From Carboxylicivirga mesophila (GTDB lineage Bacteria; Bacteroidota; Bacteroidia; Bacteroidales; Marinilabiliaceae), in NCBI RefSeq assembly GCF_018271975.1, contig NZ_JAGUCN010000004.1, positions 62,001 through 126,000 on the forward strand: DNA of 64,000 nt. Reading direction: 5' to 3'. Both the position numbers and the translations under genes were made by a program. Position 1 is the first letter of the stretch. Each line of letters opens with the position of its first letter. The notes under the pieces were generated by a model. The model ran no database searches, was not told where the DNA came from, and was given only the letters and a program-made list of their open reading frames with translations. Positions 8,984 to 21,200 of the stretch are shown in pieces.

Positions 8984-9009
8984 ATTGCACCCCTAATCTG
9001 GGGTGCAAT
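8984..9009 (+). other. Intercistronic stem-loop before susC
   Basis: A perfect 10-bp GC-rich stem (ATTGCACCCC / GGGGTGCAAT) with a 6-nt loop, with no T-tract after it. More likely an RNA-processing, stability or partial-attenuation element than a full terminator. Confidence 0.6.
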
Positions 9010-9100
9010 TACCTAATCCTATCCCAAACTAATTGAACAACTAAATTTTGAATCGTATCACATTTCTTGTTGAAGTGTGAATAACTGTAAACCTATTGTA

Positions 9101-12100
9101 ATGAATAAACTAATTAGTGTAATAGTATTACACTTGTTATTGATCAGTCCAATGTTTGCCCAAGAGCTAACGCTTGAGGGAACTGTAGTGGACAAAACTG
9201 GGATAGGGCTACCCGGCGTAAATGTTGTGGTAGATGGTACGCAAATAGGCACTGTTACAAATTTAGATGGTTACTACTCGCTTCAAATACCATCCAGAGA
9301 TGTAACACTGGTATATTCCTTTATTGGAATGAATACTGTAAAAGAAGAGGTGAATGGACGAACTCGCATTGATGTTATCTTAAGCGACGATAGTCAGAAG
9401 CTGGAAGATGTAATGGTAGTGGCATATGGTACTACTACCAAAGAAGCCTATACGGGAGCTGCTCAGGTGGTTGATAAAGAGATGATGGAAAACAGACCTG
9501 TTACCTCATTTGAAAAATCGCTTCAGGGAACTACGGCCGGGTTACAGGTAACCAGCAGTTCAGGTCAGCCAGGAGCACAGGCCACAGTGGTGATACGTGG
9601 TATTGGTTCACTAAATGCCAGTAGCACACCACTCTACGTTATTGACGGTGTGCCAATGGCAGGCGGATTAAATGATATTAACCCAAACGACATTGAAAAT
9701 TTAACTGTATTGAAAGATGCCGCAGCTGCATCTTTATACGGCTCCAGGGCTGCCAATGGTGTGATTATTATCACTACAAAAAAAGGGAAAGCCGGACAAA
9801 CCAGAATATCATTTAATAGCCAGGTTGGTATTTCGTCACGCATCTCAGACGGGTATAAGTTGATGAATTCTTCACAGATATATGAACAATCGTGGATGGG
9901 ACTTTACAACTGGGGACTGCTTTATGGCGAGCATGAGAATGGCGATCCTTTTAACCGCCAGGATGCCATTGATTATGCACATGGTTCAGTGAAAGAAACC
10001 GTTGGATTTAATCCTTTTGGTGTTGATAATCCATTGGATGACAATGGCCAAGTGATTCCCGGAACCAAAGTACTAACTGATACCGATTGGAGAGATGAAG
10101 TTTATAAAACGGGCGTCATCCAAAATTATAACCTGAACGTAGCCGGGGGAACTGAGAATACAAATATATTCTTCTCATTAGGTTACTACAATGATAGCGG
10201 AACAACTTTAAGTTCTGATTTCACCAGATATACAAGTAAAATTAATGTCAATCATAAGGTCAATAGCTATATTTCAACCGGAATAAGCAATAATCTGACC
10301 TATTCGGAAACCAATGCTCCTCCGGGAGGTAGCGGCTTTGCCAATCCGGTTCGTTCAGCTGAAGTAATTAATGCAGCTTCTCCTGTATATAATAACGATG
10401 GAACTTATAACTGGGATAACAAAGCCATCAGGGACTTTAACCCTGTAGGGTTATCAGAGTTAGATATATATCGTTATAATGATGTCAGAGGTATCTTAAA
10501 TGCTTATATCAACGTCAATCTATTACCTTCTTTATCTTTTCGTTCAACCGGTGGTGTTGACTACGCCAATAGTAAAGGGTTAAATTACTTAAATCCTTAT
10601 CATGGCGATGGCGCAGGTGTTGAAGGACGAAGCAGCATGTCGCGTTCCGATAATATGATATTGAGCGTTTCTAACATATTTAATTGGACCAAAAGCGGAG
10701 CAGACTCTAATTTTGAAGTGCTGACCGGTCAGGAATTAACAACCGGTAAATCCACCTTTCTTTCAGCAGAAGCTACCAAGTTTCCTATTCCTGGATTTCC
10801 TGATTTGAGCTGGGGTGCTAAACCAGAACAGCCCAGCAGTGGTCCGTCAGAGTGGAAGTTACTGTCTTATCTGGGACAAGCTAAATATAATTATGGTGGT
10901 CGCTATTACTTTAGTGCTAGTTTAAGAGGTGATGCCAGTACGCGTTTTGGCGAAGACAACAAGTGGGGTCTTTTCTATTCTGTTGGTGCCAGCTGGAGAC
11001 TATCAGAAGAAAGCTGGATGCAGGATATTGCGTGGTTAAATAATTTAAAACTGAGAGGTAGCTATGGTACCTCAGGTAACAGTTCAATTGGTAATTATGC
11101 ATCATTGGGATTATATGGTAGTGGTGCCAATTACGGTGGGTTCCCGGGGATAGCTTTTGTGCAGCCGGAAAACAATGATATTGCGTGGGAATCCATTGCT
11201 TCTTTTAACATTGGATTTGAGTCAAGGCTTTTTAATCGTCTGGATGTCAATATGGAGTATTACCAGAGAGATTCAGATGGACTCTTGTTTGGCAAGCCTT
11301 TATCGGCCTCAAAAGGTTTCTCTGGTATCATAACCAATTTGGGTGCCATGGTTAACAAAGGTCTTGAAGCAACCCTTGATTATGATGCTATCCGCACAAG
11401 CAACTTCAAATATGCTGTAAGCTTCAACATTACAAGCAATAAGAATGAGATACTCAACCTTGTAAACGATCGTATCCTGTCAGGATCAAAACTATTGGAG
11501 CCCGGGGCTAGTTTGCATCAGTTCTATTTACAGGAGTGGGCCGGGGTTAATCCTGATACAGGACAACCCATGTGGTTTGTGAATGCTGATTCTGACGACA
11601 AGGCCGGTAATGTAATTCCTGAATCTGCTTATCTGGATCCACACGGAAGTGGACGTCAGGTAACAAGCAGTTACTCAGATGCTGAGCGTGTAAGAAAAGG
11701 AACAGCATTGCCTGATTTTTACGGCGGTCTGACCAATAACTTCAGTTACAAAAATTTTGATTTCAGCTTTTATTTCTACTACAGCCTGGGCAATCAGATT
11801 TATAACGATGACTATGCAACAAATATGCATGACGGTTCACAACCTGGTATTAACCTGGCGGCTGATGCACTTGATGCATGGACACCCAATAACCGATATA
11901 CCAATGTTCCGCGCTATGTAGCTTATTCTCAGGATGAGGGTAATCAAATGTCAACACGATTTTTGGAAGATGCCTCCTACCTACGCCTGAAAAATATTAC
12001 GCTCGGATACACCTTACCGCAAGCGTGGACAGAGCGATTCCATTTGCAAGGTCTTAGGGCTTTTGTATCAGGTGAAAATTTATTTACACTCACTAAGTTT

Positions 12101-12196
12101 AAAGGTTTTGATCCCGAAGCAGCCTTAAATGGTCGATTAGGAAATGCTATTCCGGGAGTAAAAGTAGTCACAGTGGGACTTAAAATTGATTTGTAA
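9101..12196 (+). CDS. susC: SusC/RagA-type TonB-dependent transporter
   Basis: 1031 residues from the ATG at 9101, chosen because a clean signal peptide follows (MNKLISVIVLHLLLISPMFA). A GTG 24 nt upstream is less likely. A carboxypeptidase-regulatory-like domain comes first (LEGTVVDKTGIGLPGVNVVV), then the plug beginning VMVVAYGTTTKEAYTG and PLYVIDGVPM, then a large beta-barrel ending in an aromatic-rich C-terminus. It imports ligands across the outer membrane using TonB energy with the SusD lid encoded next. Given the protease downstream, peptides are a plausible ligand, but glycans cannot be excluded. Confidence 0.95.
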   Translation: MNKLISVIVLHLLLISPMFAQELTLEGTVVDKTGIGLPGVNVVVDGTQIGTVTNLDGYYSLQIPSRDVTLVYSFIGMNTVKEEVNGRTRIDVILSDDSQKLEDVMVVAYGTTTKEAYTGAAQVVDKEMMENRPVTSFEKSLQGTTAGLQVTSSSGQPGAQATVVIRGIGSLNASSTPLYVIDGVPMAGGLNDINPNDIENLTVLKDAAAASLYGSRAANGVIIITTKKGKAGQTRISFNSQVGISSRISDGYKLMNSSQIYEQSWMGLYNWGLLYGEHENGDPFNRQDAIDYAHGSVKETVGFNPFGVDNPLDDNGQVIPGTKVLTDTDWRDEVYKTGVIQNYNLNVAGGTENTNIFFSLGYYNDSGTTLSSDFTRYTSKINVNHKVNSYISTGISNNLTYSETNAPPGGSGFANPVRSAEVINAASPVYNNDGTYNWDNKAIRDFNPVGLSELDIYRYNDVRGILNAYINVNLLPSLSFRSTGGVDYANSKGLNYLNPYHGDGAGVEGRSSMSRSDNMILSVSNIFNWTKSGADSNFEVLTGQELTTGKSTFLSAEATKFPIPGFPDLSWGAKPEQPSSGPSEWKLLSYLGQAKYNYGGRYYFSASLRGDASTRFGEDNKWGLFYSVGASWRLSEESWMQDIAWLNNLKLRGSYGTSGNSSIGNYASLGLYGSGANYGGFPGIAFVQPENNDIAWESIASFNIGFESRLFNRLDVNMEYYQRDSDGLLFGKPLSASKGFSGIITNLGAMVNKGLEATLDYDAIRTSNFKYAVSFNITSNKNEILNLVNDRILSGSKLLEPGASLHQFYLQEWAGVNPDTGQPMWFVNADSDDKAGNVIPESAYLDPHGSGRQVTSSYSDAERVRKGTALPDFYGGLTNNFSYKNFDFSFYFYYSLGNQIYNDDYATNMHDGSQPGINLAADALDAWTPNNRYTNVPRYVAYSQDEGNQMSTRFLEDASYLRLKNITLGYTLPQAWTERFHLQGLRAFVSGENLFTLTKFKGFDPEAALNGRLGNAIPGVKVVTVGLKIDL

Positions 12197-12213
12197 TATT
12201 CAAATTATAAGTG

Positions 12214-13641
12214 ATGAGAATTTCAACATATATATATATCGGACTAATATTACTGGCTCAAACATTATTTGTGTCTTGTAATGACGACTTTTTAAACCCA
12301 CAACCTGAAACATCAATTGGTGATAAGGATGTTTTTAAATCATATGAAACGGCACAGGCAGCTCTTGTTGGCGTGTACGACCAGTTGAGTAGTTATGCTT
12401 TCGAAGGATTGTTTGTACCCATTATAAGTGATTTGACAGGAGAGGACGTGATGATTAGTCCTGAGAACAACTATAACTGGTTTGTAGCTCCTTATCAAAT
12501 GAATACATTGCCTAACTATACGTTCTCAGAAAGTCCTTGGTGGGCTGGTTATAAGGTTATTTTTGATGCCAATATGGTTATTAAATATGCGCAACAAATA
12601 CCTAATGCTACTCAGGAACAAAAAAACCGGATTGAGGGTGAAGCAAAAGTTATTAGAGCGTTTGTGATGCTGAAACTGGCGCAGATGTTTGCACCAGCCT
12701 ATGCTGCGGATTCTGAAGCTCCATCTATCTTATTGGCGATAGAGCCGCTTAAGCATGATGATCCGGATATTGGCAGGGCACCATTATCTGCTGTTTATAC
12801 ACAAATGGAGGAAGACCTGCTGTCTGCCATCAACTTGCTTGAATACAAAAACGATATTCTAGACAAGGGCTTCTTTGATAAACGTGCAGCACAAGCAACG
12901 CTTGCCAGAGTGTATTTGAATATGCAGGAGTGGGAAAAAGCCAGGGATATGGCTGTGCTGGCACACCAGGATGTCAAGCTGATGGCAATTGGTGAATTAA
13001 GTAATGGTTTTTATTACCGTAATTCAGAAACGATTTTTACAGTGGCTTACACAGCTGACGATAATAACGTGTATTTATCTATTCCTTCGTTTTATTACCC
13101 GGTATACGGATACAGTTCTATGCGGGCGAATAATAGGTTTGTAGAGCAATTCTCAAACAACGATGCACGTAACTATTATTTTGTAATGGAACCACAAGTT
13201 GATAGTGAAAGATATCTGATTGTTAAGTTCTTACATAATCAGCAAGTTGGTAATGCCGAGCGTATCAGCATAAGAGCTTCCGAAATGCACTTAATAGAAG
13301 CTGAGTGTGAGGCCGAATTGGGCAACAATAGCGCAGCTCAGGATGCTTTACACGTTATTCGGAGCCGCGCCATACCGGGTGTTCAAAAAAGTTCGGCTGT
13401 AGGGCAAGCACTTGTTGACGAAATTTTAATAGAAAGAAGAAAAGAGCTGTTTGGCGAAGGCTTCAGGTGGAACGATATTAAGAGAAGACAGAGCCCGTTC
13501 GTACGAGCAGGCGATCATTGGGTGAGATTCGATTTCGAGGCAGGTGATAAGGACTATTACAGGATGACATACCCTATTCCTCAATCGGAAATTGACAATA
13601 ACACGGCACTTACTAATGAAGACCAAAATATTGGTTATTAG
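12214..13641 (+). CDS. susD: SusD/RagB-type nutrient-binding lipoprotein
   Basis: 475 residues. A lipoprotein signal ends at Cys22 (TLFVSCNDDFLNPQP), and the start of the mature protein is typical of SusD. The TPR-bearing core includes GEAKVIRAFVMLKLAQMFAP, and the C-terminus has ERRKELFGEGFRWNDIKRR, a hallmark of the family. It caps the SusC barrel and binds substrate. It follows SusC by 17 nt and is cotranscribed. The ATG at 12214 is preferred over an overlapping GTG. Confidence 0.95.
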   Translation: MRISTYIYIGLILLAQTLFVSCNDDFLNPQPETSIGDKDVFKSYETAQAALVGVYDQLSSYAFEGLFVPIISDLTGEDVMISPENNYNWFVAPYQMNTLPNYTFSESPWWAGYKVIFDANMVIKYAQQIPNATQEQKNRIEGEAKVIRAFVMLKLAQMFAPAYAADSEAPSILLAIEPLKHDDPDIGRAPLSAVYTQMEEDLLSAINLLEYKNDILDKGFFDKRAAQATLARVYLNMQEWEKARDMAVLAHQDVKLMAIGELSNGFYYRNSETIFTVAYTADDNNVYLSIPSFYYPVYGYSSMRANNRFVEQFSNNDARNYYFVMEPQVDSERYLIVKFLHNQQVGNAERISIRASEMHLIEAECEAELGNNSAAQDALHVIRSRAIPGVQKSSAVGQALVDEILIERRKELFGEGFRWNDIKRRQSPFVRAGDHWVRFDFEAGDKDYYRMTYPIPQSEIDNNTALTNEDQNIGY

Positions 13642-13670
13642 TGCAAGGGCAGGCTTTTAAGGGACCTTTG

Positions 13671-13698
13671 GCTTGATGCGTTACCTAACGTATCAAGC
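13671..13698 (+). other. Intercistronic stem-loop after susD
   Basis: A 12-bp stem (GCTTGATGCGTT / AACGTATCAAGC, one G-T pair) with an ACCT loop, followed by only four T residues. It may act as a weak terminator or mRNA-stability element between the SusCD genes and the downstream lipoprotein and protease. Confidence 0.6.
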
Positions 13699-13758
13699 TG
13701 GTTTTAGAAGGCTCCCGTTCAAGGCTTAGCTTGTCGACAAAAAGAAAAATTAAAAGAG

Positions 13759-15195
13759 ATGAAACAAACGATTATAGGAACTTTGTTACTGTTGTCAATT
13801 GCATTACTCCATATTGGATGCAATAAAGACCAGGAACCGGTGATTCTCAATCCAGATGCGGGGGGCGACATTCTTAATGTTGAAAATGAAGGATATGTTG
13901 TAGGGCTAAATGCTGTTCCGGCCCCTGAAGGACAGGAAGGTAGTTGGAGAATTTACATGGGGGAAAATGGTCATTTTGATGATGAAAATGATCCAAAAAC
14001 CAATTTTTATGGTGAACCGGGAGAGCGTTACCTGATAGGATGGGAATTGAGCGAACGAGGACAGTATGAGGCAGCTACCATCAATGTATCATTCAAGCCG
14101 CTTAATCCTGTTATCTTAAATACAGTAAGTGATACTGTTTACAATAATATATCCGTTTATCTGGAAGCAGAAGCTCCACGCTTTGGTGCCACCGGAGTGT
14201 GGAGTATAATAAGTGGAACAGATGCACGAATCATAAATGACATGGAGGGTGAAGCTGAATTTATTGGCGTTAAACACCAGGATTATACCGTAAGGTGGAC
14301 GCTTAGTTATGGTTCTAAAAGTGTGTCAAAAGATATGGTCTTTACCACGGATGAATTAAAAGCCTTTGCTGGATTGGATAACCTGGATATTAAAACCGCA
14401 AAGGGCGTACCAAAATTCTTTACACTTGAAGGCTTTCTGCCTGCCGGAGCAACTGGTAAATGGGAAGTTATCGGTGGTCAGAATGGTATAGTACATACAC
14501 CTGCAATCGACAACTCATTATTCGAAGGGGTGGTCGATACCGTTTATACACTTGCATGGACAGTTGAACTGGATGGCATCCAATCGGTGGATACAGTGGA
14601 TTTACGCTTCAGAGGTAAGTGGGGCATGTGGACCGATGAGCGTGATGGACAGACTTACCGCTTTACTGAAGTGAACGGACTTGAATGGATGGCTGAAAAC
14701 TATAACTATGCAGCTGAACCAGGTTATGGTTCATGGTACTATGGACAAGATGCCAGAAGTATTATTGAAGATGGTTATGCATTAGAAACCGAAGAAGATA
14801 GAAAGTACTACGGCCGATTGTACGATTGGCATACAGCTTATAACTACGCGCCTGAAGGATGGCGTCTCCCGAGTTCAGAAGAATTTAATAACATGCTGGT
14901 TGCCTTAGGTGGTGCATTGTACGCCGATGAAAGAATTAAAGAAGGTGGTGATACGGGCTTAGATCTTGGTTTTGCAGGATATTATAACATAGCAAGTCCA
15001 TCAGATCCTGCCTTTAGAAATGCTTTTATTGGGCAAGATATGTCAGGATTATATTGGCTAAATGAATACTATGATTACAATGGCCGGGGAACTGTGTTTG
15101 AGGTCACATCAAGTTCCGATACACCTGGTATGGGAAGTTTACCTGTTGACTTCTTTAAAGTGTCGGTAAGGTATGTTCGTGATATTCAAGATTAG
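13759..15195 (+). CDS. Lipoprotein with Ig-like repeats and C-terminal FISUMP domain
   Basis: 478 residues. A lipoprotein signal ends at Cys21 (LLHIGCNKDQEP). Three beta-sandwich-like repeats (about 30-285) each carry a G.W.I/V.GG-type core. The C-terminal 190 residues match the Fibrobacter succinogenes major paralogous (FISUMP) domain: RDGQTYRFTEVNGLEWMAEN, YYGRLYDWHTAYNYAPEGWRLPS, then SVRYVRD. The domain is of unknown function and common on surface lipoproteins. The position, between SusD and the secreted protease, suggests an accessory substrate-binding role at the cell surface (inference). Confidence 0.75.
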   Translation: MKQTIIGTLLLLSIALLHIGCNKDQEPVILNPDAGGDILNVENEGYVVGLNAVPAPEGQEGSWRIYMGENGHFDDENDPKTNFYGEPGERYLIGWELSERGQYEAATINVSFKPLNPVILNTVSDTVYNNISVYLEAEAPRFGATGVWSIISGTDARIINDMEGEAEFIGVKHQDYTVRWTLSYGSKSVSKDMVFTTDELKAFAGLDNLDIKTAKGVPKFFTLEGFLPAGATGKWEVIGGQNGIVHTPAIDNSLFEGVVDTVYTLAWTVELDGIQSVDTVDLRFRGKWGMWTDERDGQTYRFTEVNGLEWMAENYNYAAEPGYGSWYYGQDARSIIEDGYALETEEDRKYYGRLYDWHTAYNYAPEGWRLPSSEEFNNMLVALGGALYADERIKEGGDTGLDLGFAGYYNIASPSDPAFRNAFIGQDMSGLYWLNEYYDYNGRGTVFEVTSSSDTPGMGSLPVDFFKVSVRYVRDIQD

Positions 15196-15217
15196 TAAGT
15201 GGTACCTTGATTAGAAA

Positions 15218-18200
15218 ATGAAAAATATGAAGAATTATAAACTAATATACCTTCTCCTGATTGTCCTGATGTTGGTTCCTAAATCATTACTAGGACAAAC
15301 TTCAGACATCAATATTGAGAACATTGAGAAAGGTAGAATTCGGATAAAGCTGAAAAAAGAGCAGTTGATCAGTGTCAACTCATCTTTAAAGTCGGCTACA
15401 AGTGCATTAAAAGGAGGAGTGACAGGTATTACAAGCCTTGATAATATTAGCAATCAGGTTGGTATTACCCAGATAAGGCGTGTATTTCCATTTTCACTAA
15501 AAAACGAAATGAAGCACCGTGAACATGGTTTGCATCTGTGGATTGAATTGGCCTTTGATGAAAGTGTTGATCCACTTACTGTGGTAGATCAATATAAAGG
15601 CTTGGAGGAGATTGAAATTGTAAAGCCGGTCTATCGGAAAATAAGGATAGATTCAGATAAAAAAGCCATACCCTATATGATTGAAGTAGTTAGTAAAGCT
15701 TCAAAACGGGCCAATACCTCAGCTTCTGTTTCATCAAGCTATACACCATTTTTTGACGATCCCTTATTGCCTAAGCAATGGCATTACGAGAGTGATGGAA
15801 GCATTGTAGAAGATGGATATGATATAGATTTATTTGAGGCCTGGCAACAAACATCAGGTAATTCAGATATCATTGTTGCCATAGTCGATCAGGGAGTAGA
15901 TGTGTATCACGAAGACCTCCAGGCCAATATCTGGCGAAATGAAGCCGAGATTAATGGTGAAGAAGGTGTGGACAACGATCAGAATGGCTATATCAATGAC
16001 TATTATGGATACAATTTCAGGATGGATGCTTCTGATATTGTCCCCGGAGATCATGGTACTCATGTTGCCGGAACAGTGGGGGCTGTATCCAACAATGGAA
16101 TTGGAGTAGCTGGAGTAGCAGGTGGTGATGGCTCAGGTAATGGCGTGAAACTAATGTCTTGTCAGGTATTTGATGAAAGGGCTTCGGGCGGAGCTAATTT
16201 TGCACAAGCTATCGTTTATGGTGCCGATAATGGCGCTGTCATCTCACAAAATTCATGGGGTTATAATGGTGAAGGTTATTACGAACCTGAGGTGCATGAT
16301 GCTATCAGATATTTTGTTGCCGAAGCCGGACAATATGATGGAAGTCCTATGAAAGGTGGTATCGTTGTTTTTGCTGCCGGAAATGAAGGTGTTGAAACAT
16401 TAAGGTATCCTGCTGCTTTTGAAGAAACTATTGCTGTTACCTCTTTGGGACCAAATGGTGTGGCCGCAGCATATTCCAATTACGGAGACTGGGCATCGAT
16501 AGGTGCTCCAGGTGGTTACCAACCTGATTTTGGTGAAGAAGGTGGTGTTTTAAGTACCATTGTTGATAATAAGTACGGATACATGGATGGTACGTCCATG
16601 GCATGTCCGCACGTGTCTGGTGTGGCTGCACTGGCCATCGCTAAGTTTGGAGGTGAGGAATTTACAGCTGAGGAATTAAAAACAATTCTGCTAAACTCAA
16701 CAAAACGATTCATTTTTCAGCATAACAATAAATATGGTACAGGAGCACTAAACGCCGCCAGTGCATTGGCCGATGATAATCGCATACCACCCAATGCAAT
16801 TACAGACTTAAGAGCTTCTGATATTTTTCACAATGAAATAAGGATCGAGTGGACCGTACCTGTTGATGAGGACAATGGAGAACCTCGATACTACTATCTG
16901 TGCATAGGAGCGAGTGAAATTACCGAACAAAACTTTGATAACCATTCTATTTTCTTGCTGGAAAATGAATTAAAGGCTGGCGAAACATTTAATATTGATA
17001 TTTCCGGATTTCAGAAGTTAACAGATTATTGGTTTGCTATTAAATCAGCTGACCAATTCGATAATATATCTGATATCTCAAATATATTAAAAGTAAAGAC
17101 CTCTAATTTGCCCCATTTTATGGAATCAACAAGAAGTGTTGATGTGGCAGTTGATGTCTCGCAAGAGTCCGTTAAAAAAGTGCAGATTGATTTATCCAAT
17201 ATAGGTGATGGAATAGTGTATTACAGCTCTACAGTACGCAATGAAAAATACTATTGGAAACCGGAGGCGCAAATTTTATCAACGCTTGCTTCCTCCATTG
17301 ATGCGAAAGTGCAGACTGCAGAATTAAATCCTGAGTTGTACGAAACAACACGCCCTTATTCAAAAGATCTGCCATCTCTTAAAGCCGGGGTATCGGGGCA
17401 AACCGACTTAACCCATTGGAAGGATGATAATACAGAATGGGTTGCAGGATTAAGCTATCAAAATTCTAATCCACCTGCTAGTTTAGTAGGTTCTGGAAAT
17501 TCGAATGCCGGATTGATTGCGGCAACACGATTTGATATTCCCTATGATTATTCCTTAAACGTTACACATCTTGAAGTTGCATTGTGGCCTGAAGTAAAGG
17601 ATAAGCCAATAGTTATTGAATTGCGAAAAGGTTCAAAAGACGTAAAGGGCTCTGAAAGAATTTATATGCAGGAATACTATCCTGATACCACCAATGTATT
17701 GAAGTATTATCGTATACCCATATACCAACCGCAGCGATTTGAGGATGGTGAGATATTCTGGGTGGTTTTGCATTTCCCAAAAGAAATGGAATATCCATTG
17801 CCTGTCCAGTTTGGATCAATGGAATATGGGTACTTTGTCTTTTCTAAAGACAATGGTGTAAGCTTTCAGGATGGTTTATATTACTTGAGGCGTCCTATTA
17901 TTCCAATGTTATCTGTTCTTAGCACCGGTGATGATGGTTCCTATGTGTTCCTCTCTCCTGGCTCAGGTGAGATTCCGCAGGGAACTACCGTTAGTGCAGA
18001 TGTTATTATTGATGCCACGCACCTGACCGAAGGGAAGCATTTGGCATCCCTGGGTATTATTACGAATGATATTCATAAGCCAATGGTGAATATTGAAGTG
18101 AAGGTCGATGTGACTGGTCAATTACCAAAGATTGATACCGATAAGATACACCAGTTTAAAGCTTATGTGAACGAAGAAAATAGGCTGATATTCGACCTGC

Positions 18201-21200
18201 ACAATGAGGGTTTAGCCGATTTAAAGGTATATGATGTTATCTCAACTACAGCAGGCATTACCAAGGCTTTTGAAGATACAGTTATTATTACGCCCGATTT
18301 CGATTCGAGTGTGCCGTTTAGCTATACGCCTGGCTCAACCGGCGTAATAAAAACAGGGGTTAAGCTGGTTACCAATGTTGGAGAGATAAATCTGCCATGT
18401 GAATTTTCAGTGGTTGAAGCTCCTGTATTGAGTATAAGTGCAGATAATAGTGTTGATGTGGTTTATGGCGAGACTGCAACACTTGTCCTTCAGCTGAGTA
18501 ATGACGGTCTCTCTACTGCACTCGAGTATGATTTGAGCCATTATGACCCACTGAAATTAAGTAAAGGTTTGTTGGCAAATAAATTAGATTATCAGATACT
18601 TACTTCAACCGACGTCAATGGCCCTGAAGATAATGCCTGGGACGATATTATCGGTTTTGCAAAGCTTTATAATAATGAGCAGGTAGCGTTTAAAAAATTC
18701 AATCTGGGCTTTCGTTTCCCGTTTTATACCGAAAGGATGGAAGATGTGTATATGAATGCCAGAGGGGAATTATTTTTCTACAGAGATGGTATTTTCTCTA
18801 ACGATCCAGATGCGGAATTTTATGGCCATGCAAAAGGGTGGTTATTACCTATAAAAATTGAGGATCACTATTTGGTGGCTGAACAGGTTTATCACCACAC
18901 TTTTGGTGATAGAAGCGTGTATACCGTGAATGCTATAATAAGAAAGCCTGGAGATACTCCTGATGAAAATCACGGAGAAATTTCTTACCAGGTGGTGCTT
19001 TACCGAAATGGTACCATTGACTTCAGATATCAGAATGTAAGTGATTTAGATGCAGAGTGGCGATATAAAATTGGTGTTCAGGGATTAACCGGAGAAGATC
19101 TGCTCATTTACAAGGAGTATGATGATACTGGGAATGTGGTGTATGATGGAAAAGTAATTCGCTTTGAGCCGGTGACCGGCCTAAGCATGATTGTTTCTAC
19201 CTCTTCAGCACATGGAGTAATAAGTGCCGGTGATGCAAGGTCGGTTGAAGTGACGATTGACCCTGAGGCAATGAGCTTAGTGGCTGGAAGCTATTCGGAT
19301 AACGTTTTAGTACAAACTAATACGGCTAACAAAGCAGAATACTGGCCATTTACCATTAATGTAACAGGTACACCTGAAGTAGTTACTAAGGATACGATTG
19401 ATTTTGAGACCGTGAAATTGGAAATGGAAAAGCATGCATTTATTTTAGTTGAGAACATTGGTTCATCTGATGTGTCAGTTGATAATGTCACTTTCGATCA
19501 CGCTGTGTTCACGTCTAATAGTACATTCCCAATTAGCATCAATGGCCTGGCCAATCATCCCTTAAATGTAACTTACAATCCGGATGCTGTTGGTGAAATT
19601 GAGAGTAAGGCACATATTAGTTTGAGTGACGGAACACAAAAAACGGTCGTTATTACAGGGAATGGCGTTGAGGATCCATCTTATGACATTACAATTTCTG
19701 AAGAGGTGGTGGTTAATATTAATGCTGGTGACGTAACTACGCTTCCAATTAGCCTGAAGAACCATGATAAAGGAGTACCACTCGATTATACCTTTAAAGG
19801 TAATTGGCTATCCTATATTGATGGTATGGAACCTAAACGTGGAGAAGGCGATAATAACTTGGGCTCAAGTTATGGGTATTGGTGGCACATAAGTGATGAG
19901 AATACCCCATACCATAAGTGGGAAGACATTAGCAATGACTCTGAAATGCTGCTGATTGAGCAAGATAAACAACAGGAAATTGAGTTACCATTTGAATTTC
20001 CATTTTTCGGAGAGTATTATAATGTTATTTGGGTATCTAAAAATGGCTATGTCACAGTTGTAGAACCTGAGGTGGATTATTTCGATTTTGAGTTCCATAA
20101 AGATGATGGACTGAGTGGTATGATTGCACCATTCTGGTCACCTTTGTTACCTGATGAAGGTAAGGGTGTTATGCTCAAAATGGAAGACTCACGCGTGCTG
20201 CTGCAATGGGATGAGTTTACCCCTGAAGAAGGGGGTAATGGTATTTTAACATTCCAGCTGGAGATTATGAAGGATGGGACTATTCATTTCCATTATAAAA
20301 GTGTAGATCCTTTTACCGGAGGTCTTCAATATGGTTTAGAGAGTCCGGATGAAGAGGAAACTGTTGAGACAACGCGCTCATGGATCTTACGATGGTCCAA
20401 GCTTTCCAATGAGTGCTCGATAACGTTTGTGCCGCCACTTAAAGGAACCCTTGAGAGTAATGAGCAAGCCGATCTGACTTTGGCCTTAACTGCCGAAAGG
20501 GTCTATCGTTCTGGAGTTTATCGCGATACAGTTGAATTGTATACCAATAGCTCTAAGCAGGCCTTACATAAAATACCGGTTCAATTGACCGTAAGCGGCC
20601 AACCTGAATTGGATATTCCAACCTCGATGGACTGGGGTGAAACGGTGTTTAGACCAGGACTTGCCCTAACTCGTAAAATTAAGCTGGTTAACACAGGTTA
20701 TGATGTGCTGAATATAGATAAGGTTGTGCACCAGCAACTGGACAACCTCATACTATATGATGAAAATGGCGTGAAAATTGTCAAAAGCAGTAGTGGTGAA
20801 TTATTCTCTGATATTGTTATTGCACCATGGGATCAATATATAGTTAATGTGGAAATCCCGGTTAATGAATTTAACGATGTAAATGGCTCTATTAGCTGGG
20901 AAGGTGATTTTGAGAGTTTAGTAACACCAGTGACTGCCACCATTGTAGAATCTCCGGTATTTGCATGGAATGCTACAAATCAATCGTATAGGTTGAATAA
21001 TAAAGAGACTGCAGAATATCAGTTTACTGTTACCAACCATGGAGAAACAACGCTCCATTACGATTTTGCACCAGCTGTTGCCCCAAGTGGAGGAGAAACG
21101 GAATTTCCTGTGGTTATCGATGGTGAAAGTAATTATACGTTGGAATATCCCATAACGGTTGATTCGTTAATATTAGAGAAGAAAGAAAAAGCTGATGGCA

